Of a stretch of DNA of 64,000 bases, positions 21,649 to 33,838 are shown in pieces. Position 1 is the first letter of the stretch. Every line of letters starts with the position of its first letter. Below the pieces are notes generated by a model. That model saw nothing but the letters and a program-made list of their open reading frames with translations, searched no databases and was not told the origin of the DNA. A program made the position numbers and the translations under genes. The stretch covers positions 217,146,717 through 217,210,716 of the forward strand of contig NC_061115.1 in assembly GCF_002878395.1 (NCBI RefSeq). Direction: 5' to 3'. Source of the stretch: Capsicum annuum. Taxonomy: Eukaryota > Streptophyta > Magnoliopsida > Solanales > Solanaceae.

Positions 21649-24600
21649 TTATCTACCCCTTGGGATTATTCGTCCCCGAATGATATCACGGAGTGTTGAA
21701 GTCTTAAAGGTACGAAATAACGCGGGCATGATATTTTCTCAAAGGAAGAATACATTGATCTGAAACATGACTATAGGACTGGAACCACTGATGTTCTGAA
21801 TTCTTATACTGGACATGCATATCTGATGCATAGAATACACGACTGAAGCTACTCATAAGCTGAATCCTTATAATGAACATGCATTTTTAATGCATTGATC
21901 TGCGACTGAGTTGTCCTCATGAACTTAGGACTGAGTACACTAATAAGCTGAACACTTTTTCTATTGAACATACATTTCTAATGCATGCATATCTAACTGA
22001 ACTGGCATATGAACGTATGACTGAATACACAATAATACTGGTGCGAAGCTTGTAATAAGAATCTATGCATGCAACTGAATGGGGTATCTCCCCCTTGGGA
22101 CACTATGTCCTTCTATGAATGCTCAATTCACAAAGATACTCAAAAAATTGAGGCGATGCACTAGGCACCTACTAATTGAATCATAACTGAACATCTAGAA
22201 TCTGAATCTAGTACATGACGTATGAACTGAGCTATATTCGCAACTACTAGTATACTCTATCTTGGAATAGTAACATATCTGAGATTTTTGGGTAGCATGA
22301 TTAAATGAAAAGACGGGAAAAAAAGTGATGCAAATCTGACTGGTAAACTAATTTGTTGGCCACATAGATTGAACTATACTGGAAACTTATACTCAATCTG
22401 GATTATCTTATCAACATTCTTCCTAAAGAAGTCCTAGTAGCATTAGGTAGCAAAAGATCTTGGGCATGAGTCATACAAGACATCCGACTATAGGATCCCA
22501 ACATTGACATTACTCTGTAGCCTGGAATATAGACATATAACTCAAAAATCAGGATAGAATTACCAGGCCTTAGTCAATGTGACTTCTTACTTTCAAGATT
22601 AGCACACTCCTCGAATACTCCCTTAACTGTACTATTTCCCGTAGATACCATATTCATTCGATTCAACATATTCGTTCTCGTATTGGCATTTATAAATTTT
22701 TCTACTCATGTCTATAGTAACTTAAATCCTCTTCACCGTGATCAGGCCTAACTCCAACTCACAAAATACTACATGCCACTCCACGATACAAGTCTAAACC
22801 ATAAGATTCAACCTTCTATATCTCTTAAAAGATCACACCCTAAACCTATCATGCCTTACCACTTGAATGGCTAACTCTGAACTATTACTACGAATTCGCT
22901 AGCGCATATAGCATTCCTTTAAGAAAATTCCAACATGTCATTCAAGCCTATCTTTATTACCACATATGAACTTCAAAGCAAACACTCATAAAGACACACT
23001 TCACATATTGTACTAACCATCTATCGATATAGCTCCCACACGCTACCCCAAGAACATACTCACACACACCTTTCAGCTAACCATCACATGCATCAAAGAC
23101 TTGTCCCAAACCTTAATTTACACTTATGGTCTTATATAAAACAAGCATACTATGATCTTCCATCAACAAGAAACATTTACTCATCACCACTACCATCACA
23201 TAAATAGGAGTCACTAAAGATTAGAACATAAGATCTTGAAGCATGGAAAGATGTTATATGAAACTTGACACTTAACTGAGGCCTGAGGAATAGCAAATCA
23301 ACATCTGGGATATATCAAAGAAAAAATTTGAATTGGGGCATACATGGCTATGAACTATATTTCGCCCATCATAAAGAGTATAGCATGAATTATGGGAATT
23401 GATCACACTATAAAGCGTGAATACATGAGTCATGAGCTGCATGACCTCAATTTAGAGTTCATAACATATGGAATGTCATTCCAACTGCTGAATGAACTGG
23501 AGTACCTCATTTAGGAATCTGGAAGAGCACGTGATTTTCTATCACACACATGAACATGAACTATGATCATGGAACTGAAACTTGAGGTATGAGTAGGTAT
23601 TAGGATAACTGAAAAATACTGAGACAGGAATGGGTTGAGCCTCACCCTTCTATGTCTTACTGACATCACTACTAGAATCTAAGGGCCGGACTTGGTTACT
23701 TGTTCTATCATCTCCCCCTTGGCTTTAAGCCATCGTCTTATGTTTGGGAGATCCCTTACTAGACTTAAACTTAACTGCACTCAACGCACTCTGCTGTCTG
23801 AAATATGACAATACGGAAAATTAATAGAACTTAACCCGAAACACCACACATGAAAGTGGAAAGCCCACTGCTAATACTACCTTCTGAGATACACTCTATA
23901 TTTTGATAGCCCCAATAGTCATAGTATAATGCTTGCACACTTATTTCTATCGGTTAAACCTTCAAAACTCAAACTTAGAATCTAACACTTAACATGGATA
24001 TCACCAAGCCTTTGATAAACCATACCACTTTTGACATAGTGTACCAATATCGCGACTCCAAACTTATGTCTCATTACTATGAGAATCAAGATCATCTAAA
24101 AAAAAGCTCAACACTATCAATCAAAACTCTTTAACCTGGATATTTAGAACCCATATAACATCTACTAGTCTTTCTCCATCTAGCAACTCAATGGTACTAC
24201 TAGCCACAACTCCAAATAACCTTAGGGATACTTGCACACCATACCCACAACATTATACTTCATTACGAATCAACTTAAACTTAAGGCATTTCATACACCG
24301 TTCAAGTCTATTAGATCACTCTCATATAACTAGCATCATTAAACAAGAAATTATCACATCTACCTTCATGGACTTCAACTGTTCAAAACTTAATGTCTAG
24401 TGCTAAACATAATTTTACAACCCAAGCTTACGCATGATTCTCACTTGGAAGCCATGAAATAAACATCAAGAAACACTAGTACACTAGAACTTCATAACAA
24501 CAATCATCAATCTTGACCTTACGGTCTTCCTTGTCGTAGCTCATTAGCCCATACTATTTTAGCACATCACACCTACTAAGTTCAAAACATACATCATTAA

Positions 24601-26179
24601 TCTCATGCCACTATTTTTACCACCACATTCAACATTAAATTCAAGACTATAGTCCAGTACCAATCATCTATCACCACTAAAGAATGCAACATAATATGCT
24701 AGTCCATAAGATTGGGACATACTATCCAAACGCCTAAAAAATCACTACATACCTTCTCACGAGTAGTAATAGTTTACAACTACCAACGGAAAGAAGGTCA
24801 AGGGGTAAAGTCACATAATAAATATGATCAACCTAAATATTATATTATAACCCCATAAAATCTTATCTACTTATATGACTTCCTCACATCACACTTACTT
24901 ACCGAAGGGTACATTTAGTCTACCTTCAAATTTCCACAACAACCTTAAGTCTATAATTATAATTTACTGGCTAACTAGCCATTTTCATACTTTAGGTAGA
25001 CAACAATTCACCTTGACCAATAACTCCTTCTCTACCTTCTACTACACTAACACAAGGACATATCTCTTCATTACCAAATCAATCTTATTCATAAAGATTT
25101 GGCTATACATATATTCAACCAACACAAGAACAACAATTTGAACGACAGGTGGCTAGTGAATCGAAATAGGCCTCACACGGCTTCATTAGACTTTGATTTT
25201 GTATTTGTAACAAGAAAACAAAATGAATGGACAAGGTAACTATGCTAGTGAATAGAAAGAGCCCTACACGGCTTCACTAGACTTTTAGTTTCTACAATAC
25301 AATGATAACAAGATTACAAGAGATAGAAACTTGACACATAATAATCAATAATCTAAGAATACACATATTTCTCTGTACAAATGAAAATCTGAGTCTAATA
25401 TTTCCTCCATGGACTACCATACAATCAACAAATGTTACTACCACATTAGTCTATCACTATAATATGGTAAATCATCCTCAATCAACGATTATTCAACTAA
25501 AATATTTATTTACACAAAAGTCACCTTCACTCTACTTCTAACTTCATGACTTCACATCACCAACTTCTTGGTCCAATATCACTACCAATTGTTCATGACA
25601 ACAATACTTTAACTCATACTACTATTCGGGTGGAAATATAGTTCCAACATTCTGCTACACATCATTCTCTCTTAAGTATGACATATGCAATAAATTATTA
25701 TTATTACTATTTTGAAAGGGCCGAATACACTTAATACAGCAGGCTGAAAAGCACGTTTTCATCAATATCAAGGTTCACACTCGCATCAATAAGCTTTGAA
25801 GCAAACGAATTCTCAAGTCCTTGCACAATTTTTAAAATCTTCTATGACTCAATCGGAAAGGACTATATCATGTAGATTCTAAAATTTTTGCACTTGAATC
25901 ACCCCAATAATGGGACATGTCTGAGAACATCAGAGTAAGGAAAGAATTTGGGATGACTTTTACTTTTTTCTTGGCGACACCATAGCACGAATTAGAGTAT
26001 GACAGAAGAACATTCTAACTCTATTGCACGAACTAGAACATGAAGAAGGAGAGACATTCCTAAACACCTAGTAGCCTCCTTTCTATAAGTATGGCACGCT
26101 ACATACCCATAAATAAGACTTTACCTGATGCAATTTTGCAAACACCCTGGGAATATGGACCGTGCTCTGATACCAAGTT
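21649..26179 (-). other. LARD internal region, no coding capacity
   Basis: Next to the left LTR is the minus-strand polypurine tract and the family motif CCCTTGGGATTATTCGTCC (21657-21675). The rest is AT-rich and free of long ORFs on both strands. CTCCCCCTTGG motifs recur near 22090 and 23711, as do two imperfect tandem copies at 25153-25300. The last 150 bases hold the leader shared with other gypsy elements here. Confidence 0.8.
26164..26175 (-). other. LARD primer-binding site (tRNA-iMet)
   Basis: On the minus strand this reads TGGTATCAGAGC, four bases from the LTR edge. Confidence 0.9.
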
Positions 26180-28330
26180 TGTCACGACCTAAACCAGGGC
26201 CCTAGCCGTGACGAGCATCCCAAACCATGAAGGCCTGGAACACCCTTCTCTATCTGGTAAGCATGCACAACATTCATAAAACAAAAGATAATGCAAAAAT
26301 AAAATTATAATACGGAAACATGGTCAATCTGAATATGATCATAGTACTGAAACTGAAATCCAAAAATGTATCTGAATAAAAATGTCTGACTCAGTCTGCA
26401 AAATCTCTACTATGAACTAAACAAAAATGTCTGAAAACTGGGACAAGGTCCCCAGTAGACCAAAACATGACTAAAGATAAATATTTAAAAATAAACAGGC
26501 CTTCTGGATCATAGAAGGATCACCACTGTACAATCTGATTTGCAATCTGAAATATCTACTGCATACCTAGACCCCTATACTGAGCCTCAGAACTTGGGAT
26601 AAGGGGGGTCAGCACAAATGTACTGGCATGCGAAGAAATCTAAAATAGTGTATTTGTATACGCATAATGTAAATGAGAGAAATTTAACTAAACATCATGC
26701 ATAAAATAGTTTCCAAGACATTCTTGTCAAAACAGTTTCTGATCTTTGTATTACTTCTGAGTTAGGTGGCACTCCCCTATAATTCTGATATTCCGCAGGC
26801 CGTATGGAATCCGCTATTGACTCGGCGGGGAAGCCTCCAATCCAAGTGTGACACAAGAGATGGAGTCTCTGATTCTGATACGCTATACGGCACTAGGCCA
26901 GTGTAATATAAGATATACCTGGATCGATAAATCACAGTTTTGGGCAGTGAGTATCTGGACTCATGCCTTATTCGGGGAACCACCTAATATCTCTTTCTGC
27001 CCAATTTTTAACCATTTCTAATCATGCAACATTCTAATCACAAAATCTATAAATATGATTTCAAACATGCATTCTATTCTGTTCTGAATTTATCATGGCA
27101 TTTTCTAAGTTAGTGTCGTCACAGCAGACTTGCAAGTTCTATTTCTGAGCCATAATTCAATAAGCATGACCTTTCATAAAAATGTAGTTTCAAACCACCC
27201 AAACATGTAATTTTGAATAACATATTTCATGTTTAGAAAATCAAGTCTAAACCATGCAAAAACTTTTATCAAACATATGGTGGTCATGTGATTTTGGCAA
27301 AATCATGCACTCTTTCATTATATGTATGTTCAACATTCACAACCCTCTCTTTCGTGTTCAAAAATCATATTCCAAACATAGCAAAAGTCAAAGTATTTCA
27401 TATCATGCTTTTCAAAACACATTCAAAACAATTTATATCATACGAAGATGGGAAAAACTCATAACAAAAGACGGATTCATTATAATTCATGCTCTCAATT
27501 GAATAATCATTCTTGAACACATACATACATATATACATAATTTTAAATCAATTTGGGGAAAGGTCTAAAGACCAAAACAATACCGTCAAAACTTCTAAAA
27601 CATGATTATATACATAAATTTCAAAACCCCATTCTTAAAACATGAATTCTATGCCCATGAGATTTTAGGAAAACCCCGCGTACCTCGAATTAGAAAGACA
27701 ATAGGTGCTTATTGAAGCTTACGACCTGGGGATTCCAAATATGCAATCAATTTCAAAAACCTACGGTTGAATTTTGAACTACTTGGGTTTTTATATTGAA
27801 ACCCTTGAGAGAGTTCTTGAGAAAATTTGATGAATATGGGTGTATTTAGGCTTTTTAGGGATTGAATCTCGTGTTTAAGATGAGAGGGGGATGAGATATA
27901 CCTAAAATGCCCTTAATGATTCGGAGAAGCCCAAAAAATTGGCCTGGGGCGATCCACCAGGCGGCTCCTTCCTAAGAGCATCGCTATAGGCTAGGCGTCG
28001 TATGCCCTATCGCGGGCTCCCTTCCAGGCCGGGTGATCCAGTGGGCGGCGTGGGTTAATCACCCGGTGCTACTGGAATGGCAAACCAAATTTCCCTTATG
28101 CTCGTTTAAAAATTCCAAAACTCATCCGAGACGTACTACAACCTTGCACCATCGCAACGCAACAAGAAAATCTAAAAGTGGAGGTCGGGAAGCTTTAAAA
28201 TAAAATCCCCGAACATCAAGAGTTAAAAATGAGACTAAGTCTATTTGACCCTTAGAATATTTTCAAGCTTTCAAGACTAAGAGCACACTACTAAAAGCTA
28301 ACACAGGGACGGCTTTTACGGGGAATTACA
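26180..28330 (-). repeat. LARD 5' LTR (right, 2151 bp)
   Basis: On the plus strand it runs from TGTCACGACCTAAACC to GGGGAATTACA. It is the partner of 19473-21648 and is followed by the CATAT duplication at 28331-28335. Confidence 0.92.
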
Positions 28331-29487
28331 CATATCCAACTCATATTTATCGGCTTCACAAAGCAATTTATGGGCTTAAATAGGCTCCGCAAACATGGTA
28401 TGAGAAACTCAAATCCTATCTTATTTCATATGGATATTTCCATTCTCAGTCAAATCATTGCCTATTTATATATGCAAAATCTGGAGTTACACTCTATCTC
28501 ATTGTCTATGTTGATGATCTAATTATTACGGGGAATAATCAAAGTTCGGTGGAAGATTTTATTGGGTGTCTTGCTAATCGTTTCTCTGTTAAAGATCTTG
28601 GTGATTTGCATTTTGTCTTGGGTGTTCAAGTTATTTGCTCACCTTCTGGAATCTTCTTAAGTCAGCAGAAGTATATATATGAGATCTTAGACAAAGCCAA
28701 CATGGCTAAAGCTAATCCGATGCGCACACCAATTCCCAGCAGATTTTGTCCAATAAGTAGTGATGGCTCTCTACTTGAGGATCATAAAGAATATCAAAGT
28801 ATAGTTGGAAGTTTACAATATCTCCACCTTACCAGACCGGACGTGGCCTTTTTTGTAAGCAAATTGTCTCAGTTTACAAGTGCTCCAACGACTACACATT
28901 GGGCTACGGTAAAACTAGTTCTTCGCTATCTTGCTGTAACATCTGCTAATGGCCTGTTTCTTCAGAAAGGAAATTCATTAAATCTGCACACCTTCTCTGA
29001 CTCAGACTGGGCAGGTAATCGTGAAGATCGCTCCTCTACTACAGCATATATTGTGATTTTAGGCTCCAATCCTATCTCATGGAGTTCTAAGAAGCAAAGA
29101 GATGTTGCTCGCTCATCCACAGAAGCTGAATATCGTGCTATTGCTTCAGCTTCAGCTGAAATTTGTTGGGTCCGTAATTTGCTTGAAGAATTATCTATTT
29201 ATCTCAAGGAACCACCAGTTATCTACTGTGACAATCTTAGCGCAACTTATGTGTGTTCTAAACCAGTTTTTCATTCAAAAATGAAGCACATTGAGATTGA
29301 CCGTCATTTTGTTCGAAATCTCTGTCAACAAGGCTTCCTACGTGTTTCTCATGTCTCATCCCAAGACCAACTTGCTGATATTCTGACCAAGCCACTTCTA
29401 AAAGCTCCATTCGAAGCACTAAGGTCCAAGATTGATATATCGGACCGATCTACCATCTTGCGGGGGCATATTAGCAATATCTCTTGA
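28331..29487 (+). pseudogene. Copia RT C-terminal part and RNase H
   Basis: After the CATAT duplication RT resumes with YRLHKAIYGLK, a stop, APQTWYEKL and the intact catalytic box YVDDLIITG (about 28508-28535). The open frame to 29487 continues with [17 protein letters not shown] and [20 protein letters not shown]. The RNase H domain has [29 protein letters not shown] [22 protein letters not shown] and [10 protein letters not shown], ending [11 protein letters not shown]. This tail is well preserved, but the gene as a whole is split by insertions and an upstream stop. Confidence 0.93.
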
Positions 29488-29681
29488 TTGATACTATGAT
29501 ATCTCATGATTGATCTTCCATATCTCAGTATCTCATTAGTTATTTAGTTTCTATTTAGGAGAAGATTACAATTCTTTATTACTTGATTCTTTACTTATTT
29601 GGTTTATGCTCTCTTGTATATATATATACACACATATCAATAAAATTGAAACACAACTTCTCTCCAGCAGTAATATTCATA
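29469..29681 (+). repeat. Copia 3' LTR (213 bp)
   Basis: The polypurine tract GCGGGGGCA precedes TATTAGCAATATCTC, and the LTR ends TAATATTCATA. It is near-identical to 12930-13143 with a handful of changes, suggesting a fairly recent insertion. GCCAG follows as the target duplication. Confidence 0.9.
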
Positions 29682-30612
29682 GCCAGGACATTCAGTTGGT
29701 CTCACCGTACGATATATATATTTGTAATATGTAAGAGAAAGACTCGTGCATTTCATGAACATGAGCAGAGACAACAATTTCAAGTGTTAGTAATTGAATT
29801 CCTAAAAACTACAAATATGTGTCGAATATTGAAGTGGATGAAAATTCTAGGAGATCAAGATTTAAATGTGAGTTTACATATATAACAAAAATGACTTAAT
29901 AAACCTAGACAAATGATAACAACGTTATTCACAAGATTTTAACAGATCAACAATAGATTTGCTTGCGATTCGAAATATATAGTAAGCAAACTATTCACAA
30001 GATGGGATTGTACATTTTTATTGACGGAATGACATTTAAGCTGGGGAAATGATTGAATGTGCTAGCAATGCGAAAATAATAGCCTTAAATATAGAAAATG
30101 AGAATGATTTTGATCCTCCGCAATATACGATCCCATGTTTGGATGTGACATGGGGGAATATTGCCACGATAACCAGATGCACGCATTAATAATTTATGAT
30201 GATCTATCTATGCTATGTTCTTAGTAAACAGACACCATATCATCAAACGTCATTACTATTATTATTATTACGCTGACCACCAGGTCGTGAAGCTTTCGCA
30301 AGGGATGTTTTCTTTTTACATTCTCGACTCTTAGAAAGAGCGACAAAACAATCAAAATTAGACAGGTGCAAGTAGCTTAACCGCCTTCTCCATCATTGAA
30401 ACTTTATCCATGTGACACTAAAAACTCGTATGTCAAAAACCCATGCAACATAGTCATACCCAGGGTTTCAATCTATTTGTAAGAGAACACTTGTGAATTA
30501 GGCGCACGTGACACGTTTGAACCCTGCAACTGACAAAATCGTTATACTTAAGTGGAAAAGTATTTTTCCAGGGTTTCTCCGCTTCTAACATTTATTTTTT
30601 GAATTGTTTTTC
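29682..30612. other. Intergenic DNA right of copia
   Basis: No gene is recognised. A short ORF at 29583-29885 spans the LTR edge and is not supported. ATTATTATTATTA microsatellite sequence occurs near 30255. Confidence 0.5.
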
Positions 30613-30747
30613 TTTGCCCTAAAGGTCTATAACAATTTGGAAACCTCTCTGCCTTCCAATGTAGGGGTAATAGCTATGTATACTCTATCCTCCCCAAACT
30701 CTACTTGCGGAGTTTTAACTGCGTATATTGTTGTTGTTGTACATGGA
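30613..30747 (+). repeat. Au-like SINE remnant with TTG-repeat tail
   Basis: GGAAACCTCTCTGCC, GTAGGGGTAATAGC, ACTCTATCCTCCCCA and ACTCTACTTGCGGAGTTTTA follow the Au SINE order. The sequence closes with TTGTTGTTGTTG, the usual tail of this family. It is diverged from the copy at 11333. Confidence 0.65.
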
Positions 30748-30750
30748 TTC

Positions 30751-30967
30751 TTTAGTGAAGGTACATTGGGTCTATATCATTGTAATTAGTGAAGGTACAT
30801 TTGGTCTATAGCATTGGAAAAAATGATCTCCTATGACAACTTATAATTTGAATAGAAGAAAATGATCTTACATAGATGTTATTTAGTAAACGTACATTGG
30901 GTCTATAGAATTGTGAAAAATAATCTCCTGTGACAACTTATAATTTGAATAGAAGAAAATAATATGT
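30751..30967 (+). repeat. Short local repeats at the outer gypsy insertion site
   Basis: GAAGGTACATTGGGTCTATA-like units occur near 30757, 30790 and 30890. A roughly 50-bp unit with CTCCTATGACAACTTATAAT and TGAATAGAAGAAAA occurs near 30815 and 30925. The second unit ends at the outer gypsy boundary; the last five bases TATGT are the target duplication. Confidence 0.75.
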
Positions 30968-32870
30968 TGTCACAACCCGAACCAAGGCCCTGGCCATGAC
31001 GAGCATCCCGAACATGAAGGCCCATAGGCCCTTTTAACTTGAAATCATATACACCATTCATACACAATTTAATAAAAATACGGAAAAGTATAACGAAATG
31101 AAATCATGGTCATAAGTCTGATATACATTCAACAATGGAAAATGAGATCCAAAACCATCTAGCAGCATATGAAAACTGTCTGCAAAAATCTCTATTACAT
31201 GATCAAATAACAACTATCTGAATTTCTGGGAGAAGGCCCCCAGTAGACCAAAACCAAACTCATGATAAATGTATGAAAGTGAATAGGCCATCTGAAGTAT
31301 AGAAGGCTCACCAGATGGACATTGCACCTACTTGTGAGAATTCTATTGCTTATCAGGACCCTAGACTGTCCCCTAGAACCTAGAAGGTAGGGGCAGGGGG
31401 TCAATACAATTGTACTGGTACGCAGAGCAAATCCAAAATAATCATTAATAATCAACATATATGAGAGCAGTTTAAAACCGTTCATAAGCATATCATATGG
31501 TAAGAAATCACATGGCCATTTTAAAGGACTCTGTGAAAATATCTAAAATTTGTGACACTTTTTGTATTACTTCTGAGCTAGGTGGTATACCCTGTAACTC
31601 TGTTATCCCACGGGCTATATGGGATCTTTCATTAACTCAGTAGCCAAACCCCCAACCAAAGTTTTCCGCAAGGGTCGGAGTCTCTGCTCTGTACGCTGCA
31701 GGGCACTAGGCCAGCGTAAAAATCCCTCGTGGGGAAATAATCTACCCGTATCGGCAAAACACAATTTTTGGCTACGAGTCACTTGAACTCAAGACATCTT
31801 CAGGCAACCACCTAACCCTCTTTATTCCCATCCTTAACTCTTTAAAATATGCATTCTCTGAAAACATACTCTGAAAACTCTAACTCTGTTATGGCATAAA
31901 TACATATGGTATCGTCATACCATTGACTTGCAAGTCTAATTCTCTGAGCCATTTAAAGTATATCAATATCTATTTGTTCAAACATGAAGTTTAGGACCAC
32001 CATGTCAATAAATCGTTTCAAAGAATTCTTTCTTATAACCCATGTAAAACATGCAATAAACCCTCTTTGTCAACATTTCAATAAATGCAAGGTGGTCATG
32101 TCATATTGCTCAACACATGAAATTCTTACTCTTAAATTAAGGATATAGTTAAATTAAGAAATTCCCTCTCATCATGTGTAAATCATGTTCGATATACCAT
32201 GACATTGATTAAACCATTTTTCCAACCGTAAGTCATGCATGTCAAGTCATTCACAATAAGATCATAGTTTAAATATATCACAAGAGAGGAACTTCACCAT
32301 TCGTGCTCTCAAAACCTTAAATTTCATGCATCGTACATATGTATATAGGTGTAATTCAATTTAAGGGGGAAAAGACCTAAAGGTCAAAACAACAAAGTCA
32401 TTCAAACATTTATAATGCATAATGAAGTATGGTTTCCAAAACCCCTTTGTAAAATTCATACTTAGAGACTTAAACCATGTTCAAGTAATTTAATAGCCCA
32501 TGTATTTTTTAGGATAAACCCCACGTACCTCAAATTAGGAATTGATATATGATTCTTGAAGATCTCGGTCTGAGGATTCCGATTCTTGAATCACTTTCAA
32601 AACTCTACGGTTGAATTTTGAGAGATCTTGATTTGTATTTTTGGTACTTGGAAGCTTGGTTCTTGAGTAATTGGGAGAAAATGACCATATATTGGTCAAA
32701 TATGAGCTTAATTCCGTGTTTAACGTGTTGAGGGGTGGGGGGAAATACTAAAATGCACCTAAGAAATCAAACAAAGTCGCAGCTGTCCCTCAGTTGACAG
32801 TCTGATCGGCTGAAGTAAACTGGGGATACCTTCTTACTCCGATGTTCAATTTTCATGAAACCAATTGAAT
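30968..32870 (-). repeat. Outer gypsy 3' LTR, part 1 (split by viral block)
   Basis: It is collinear with 59908-61804 of the right LTR, including the CAGTTGTCCCTCAGTTGACAG-like tract near the break (32780-32800). It stops after CCAATTGAAT at 32870, where AT-rich viral sequence begins. Confidence 0.92.
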
Positions 32871-33838
32871 AATAATATAAACATAACAGATGCACCAGAA
32901 TATATAGAAAGAACACAAATAGGAACAGTGAAATTATGGTTTTCAAATTTAACTAAAAATAGCAAAAAGATATTAAAAACTAATAAACCTACAGAAGGAA
33001 CATCATCAACAACAACTAAACTAACACCTATAGAATTATTCAAAAAATATGAAACAGCTATAAAAGATGAATTTGGTAGTATGACAACAATAGAAGAAGA
33101 ACAAAATGAAGAAAAAGATACAAAATAGGAATTTAATGTTAAAATTAGCAATATGTAATATGTGTTATGTAGATGAATATACTTGTGCATTTAAAGAATA
33201 TTATTATAAAGAAGCATATAATATAGAAGAAAGTAAAGAAATAAGAAAATTATATTTTAATAAATTACCCGAACCATTTAGTTCAAAGATAATAAAGAGT
33301 TGGGAAGAAGCAAAAATAGTAGATACTCTAGGAGCAAGAATAAAATTTTTACAACAATGGTATAGAAACTTATGTGAAAAATAGAGAGAAGAATTAAAAA
33401 TGGAAAAAATATTGATAAGAAATTTAGCACGTTGCAAAAATAAAATAGCACCCCAATTCGGATGTGAAGAAAGATATTATAAGAAAAGAAAAAGACATAA
33501 GAAATATAAGAAATATAAAAAATCAAAATATAAATACAAGAAACCAAGAAAAAGATATTATGTAAAAAATTATAAATACAAAAGACCATATAGAAAAAAG
33601 AAATCTATAAAATAATGTACTTGTTATAATTGTGGAAAATTAGGACATTTAGCTAGAGATTGTAAATTACCTAAAAATCCAAAAAATAAAAAAATATCAG
33701 AAATAAAAATAGAAAATACAGAATATATGCAGACAGATTATATAGATTATGAATTAGAAAGTGAGGATAGTAAATATGAAATATCAAAAAATGAAACAAA
33801 TAATAAAATAGATAGTGAAATAGATGAATCAAATGATT
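32871..33838 (+). pseudogene. Copy A capsid protein region, 5'-truncated
   Basis: Capsid part of the CP-MP polyprotein; it would package viral DNA. It begins mid-gene at NNINITDAPEYIE, at the integration junction; the matching point in copy B is near 46910. Visible features are an acidic segment, then YFNKLPEPFSSKIIKSWEEA (33230-33310), a very basic Lys/Tyr-rich stretch (33480-33610) and the CCHC zinc knuckle CYNCGKLGHLARDC (33622-33663), intact here. An acidic tail follows. Stops at 33126, 33382 and 33613 and a frame change break it. Confidence 0.88.

Larger units (their letters stand above)
19473..28330 (-). mobile_element. Non-coding large retrotransposon derivative (LARD), gypsy type
   Basis: This 8858-bp element has two long LTRs (2176 and 2151 bp), a tRNA-iMet primer site next to the right LTR and a polypurine tract next to the left one, so it runs on the minus strand. 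Its 4.5-kb interior has no recognisable gag or pol. It must have been mobilised by proteins of another element. The roughly 140-bp leader next to the primer site resembles that of the outer gypsy element (59765-59905), a candidate helper family. It inserted into copia RT with a perfect CATAT duplication. Confidence 0.93.
12930..29681 (+). mobile_element. Ty1/copia LTR retrotransposon with two nested insertions
   Basis: Two near-identical short LTRs (12930-13143 and 29469-29681) bracket a primer site, a gag relic, an integrase-RT linker, RT and RNase H. Nested inside are a chimeric gypsy block (14213-18687) and a complete non-coding gypsy derivative (19473-28330). Flanks GCCGG (12925-12929) and GCCAG (29682-29686) look like a 5-bp target duplication with one change. 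The protease and most of the integrase are missing, apparently lost at the first nested block. The RNase H end remains open over 312 codons. Confidence 0.92.

Noticed and set aside
29684..29712. CATTCAGTTGGTCTC right of copia matches the ankyrin PGG exon (12520-12545)
   Set aside because: Only about 15 identical bases and no other ankyrin sequence on either copia flank; chance or a tiny relic.
32865..33128. A gene start at 32865 for the copy A capsid
   Set aside because: There is no ATG; the position is the host-virus junction, and copy B shows the capsid extends further upstream.
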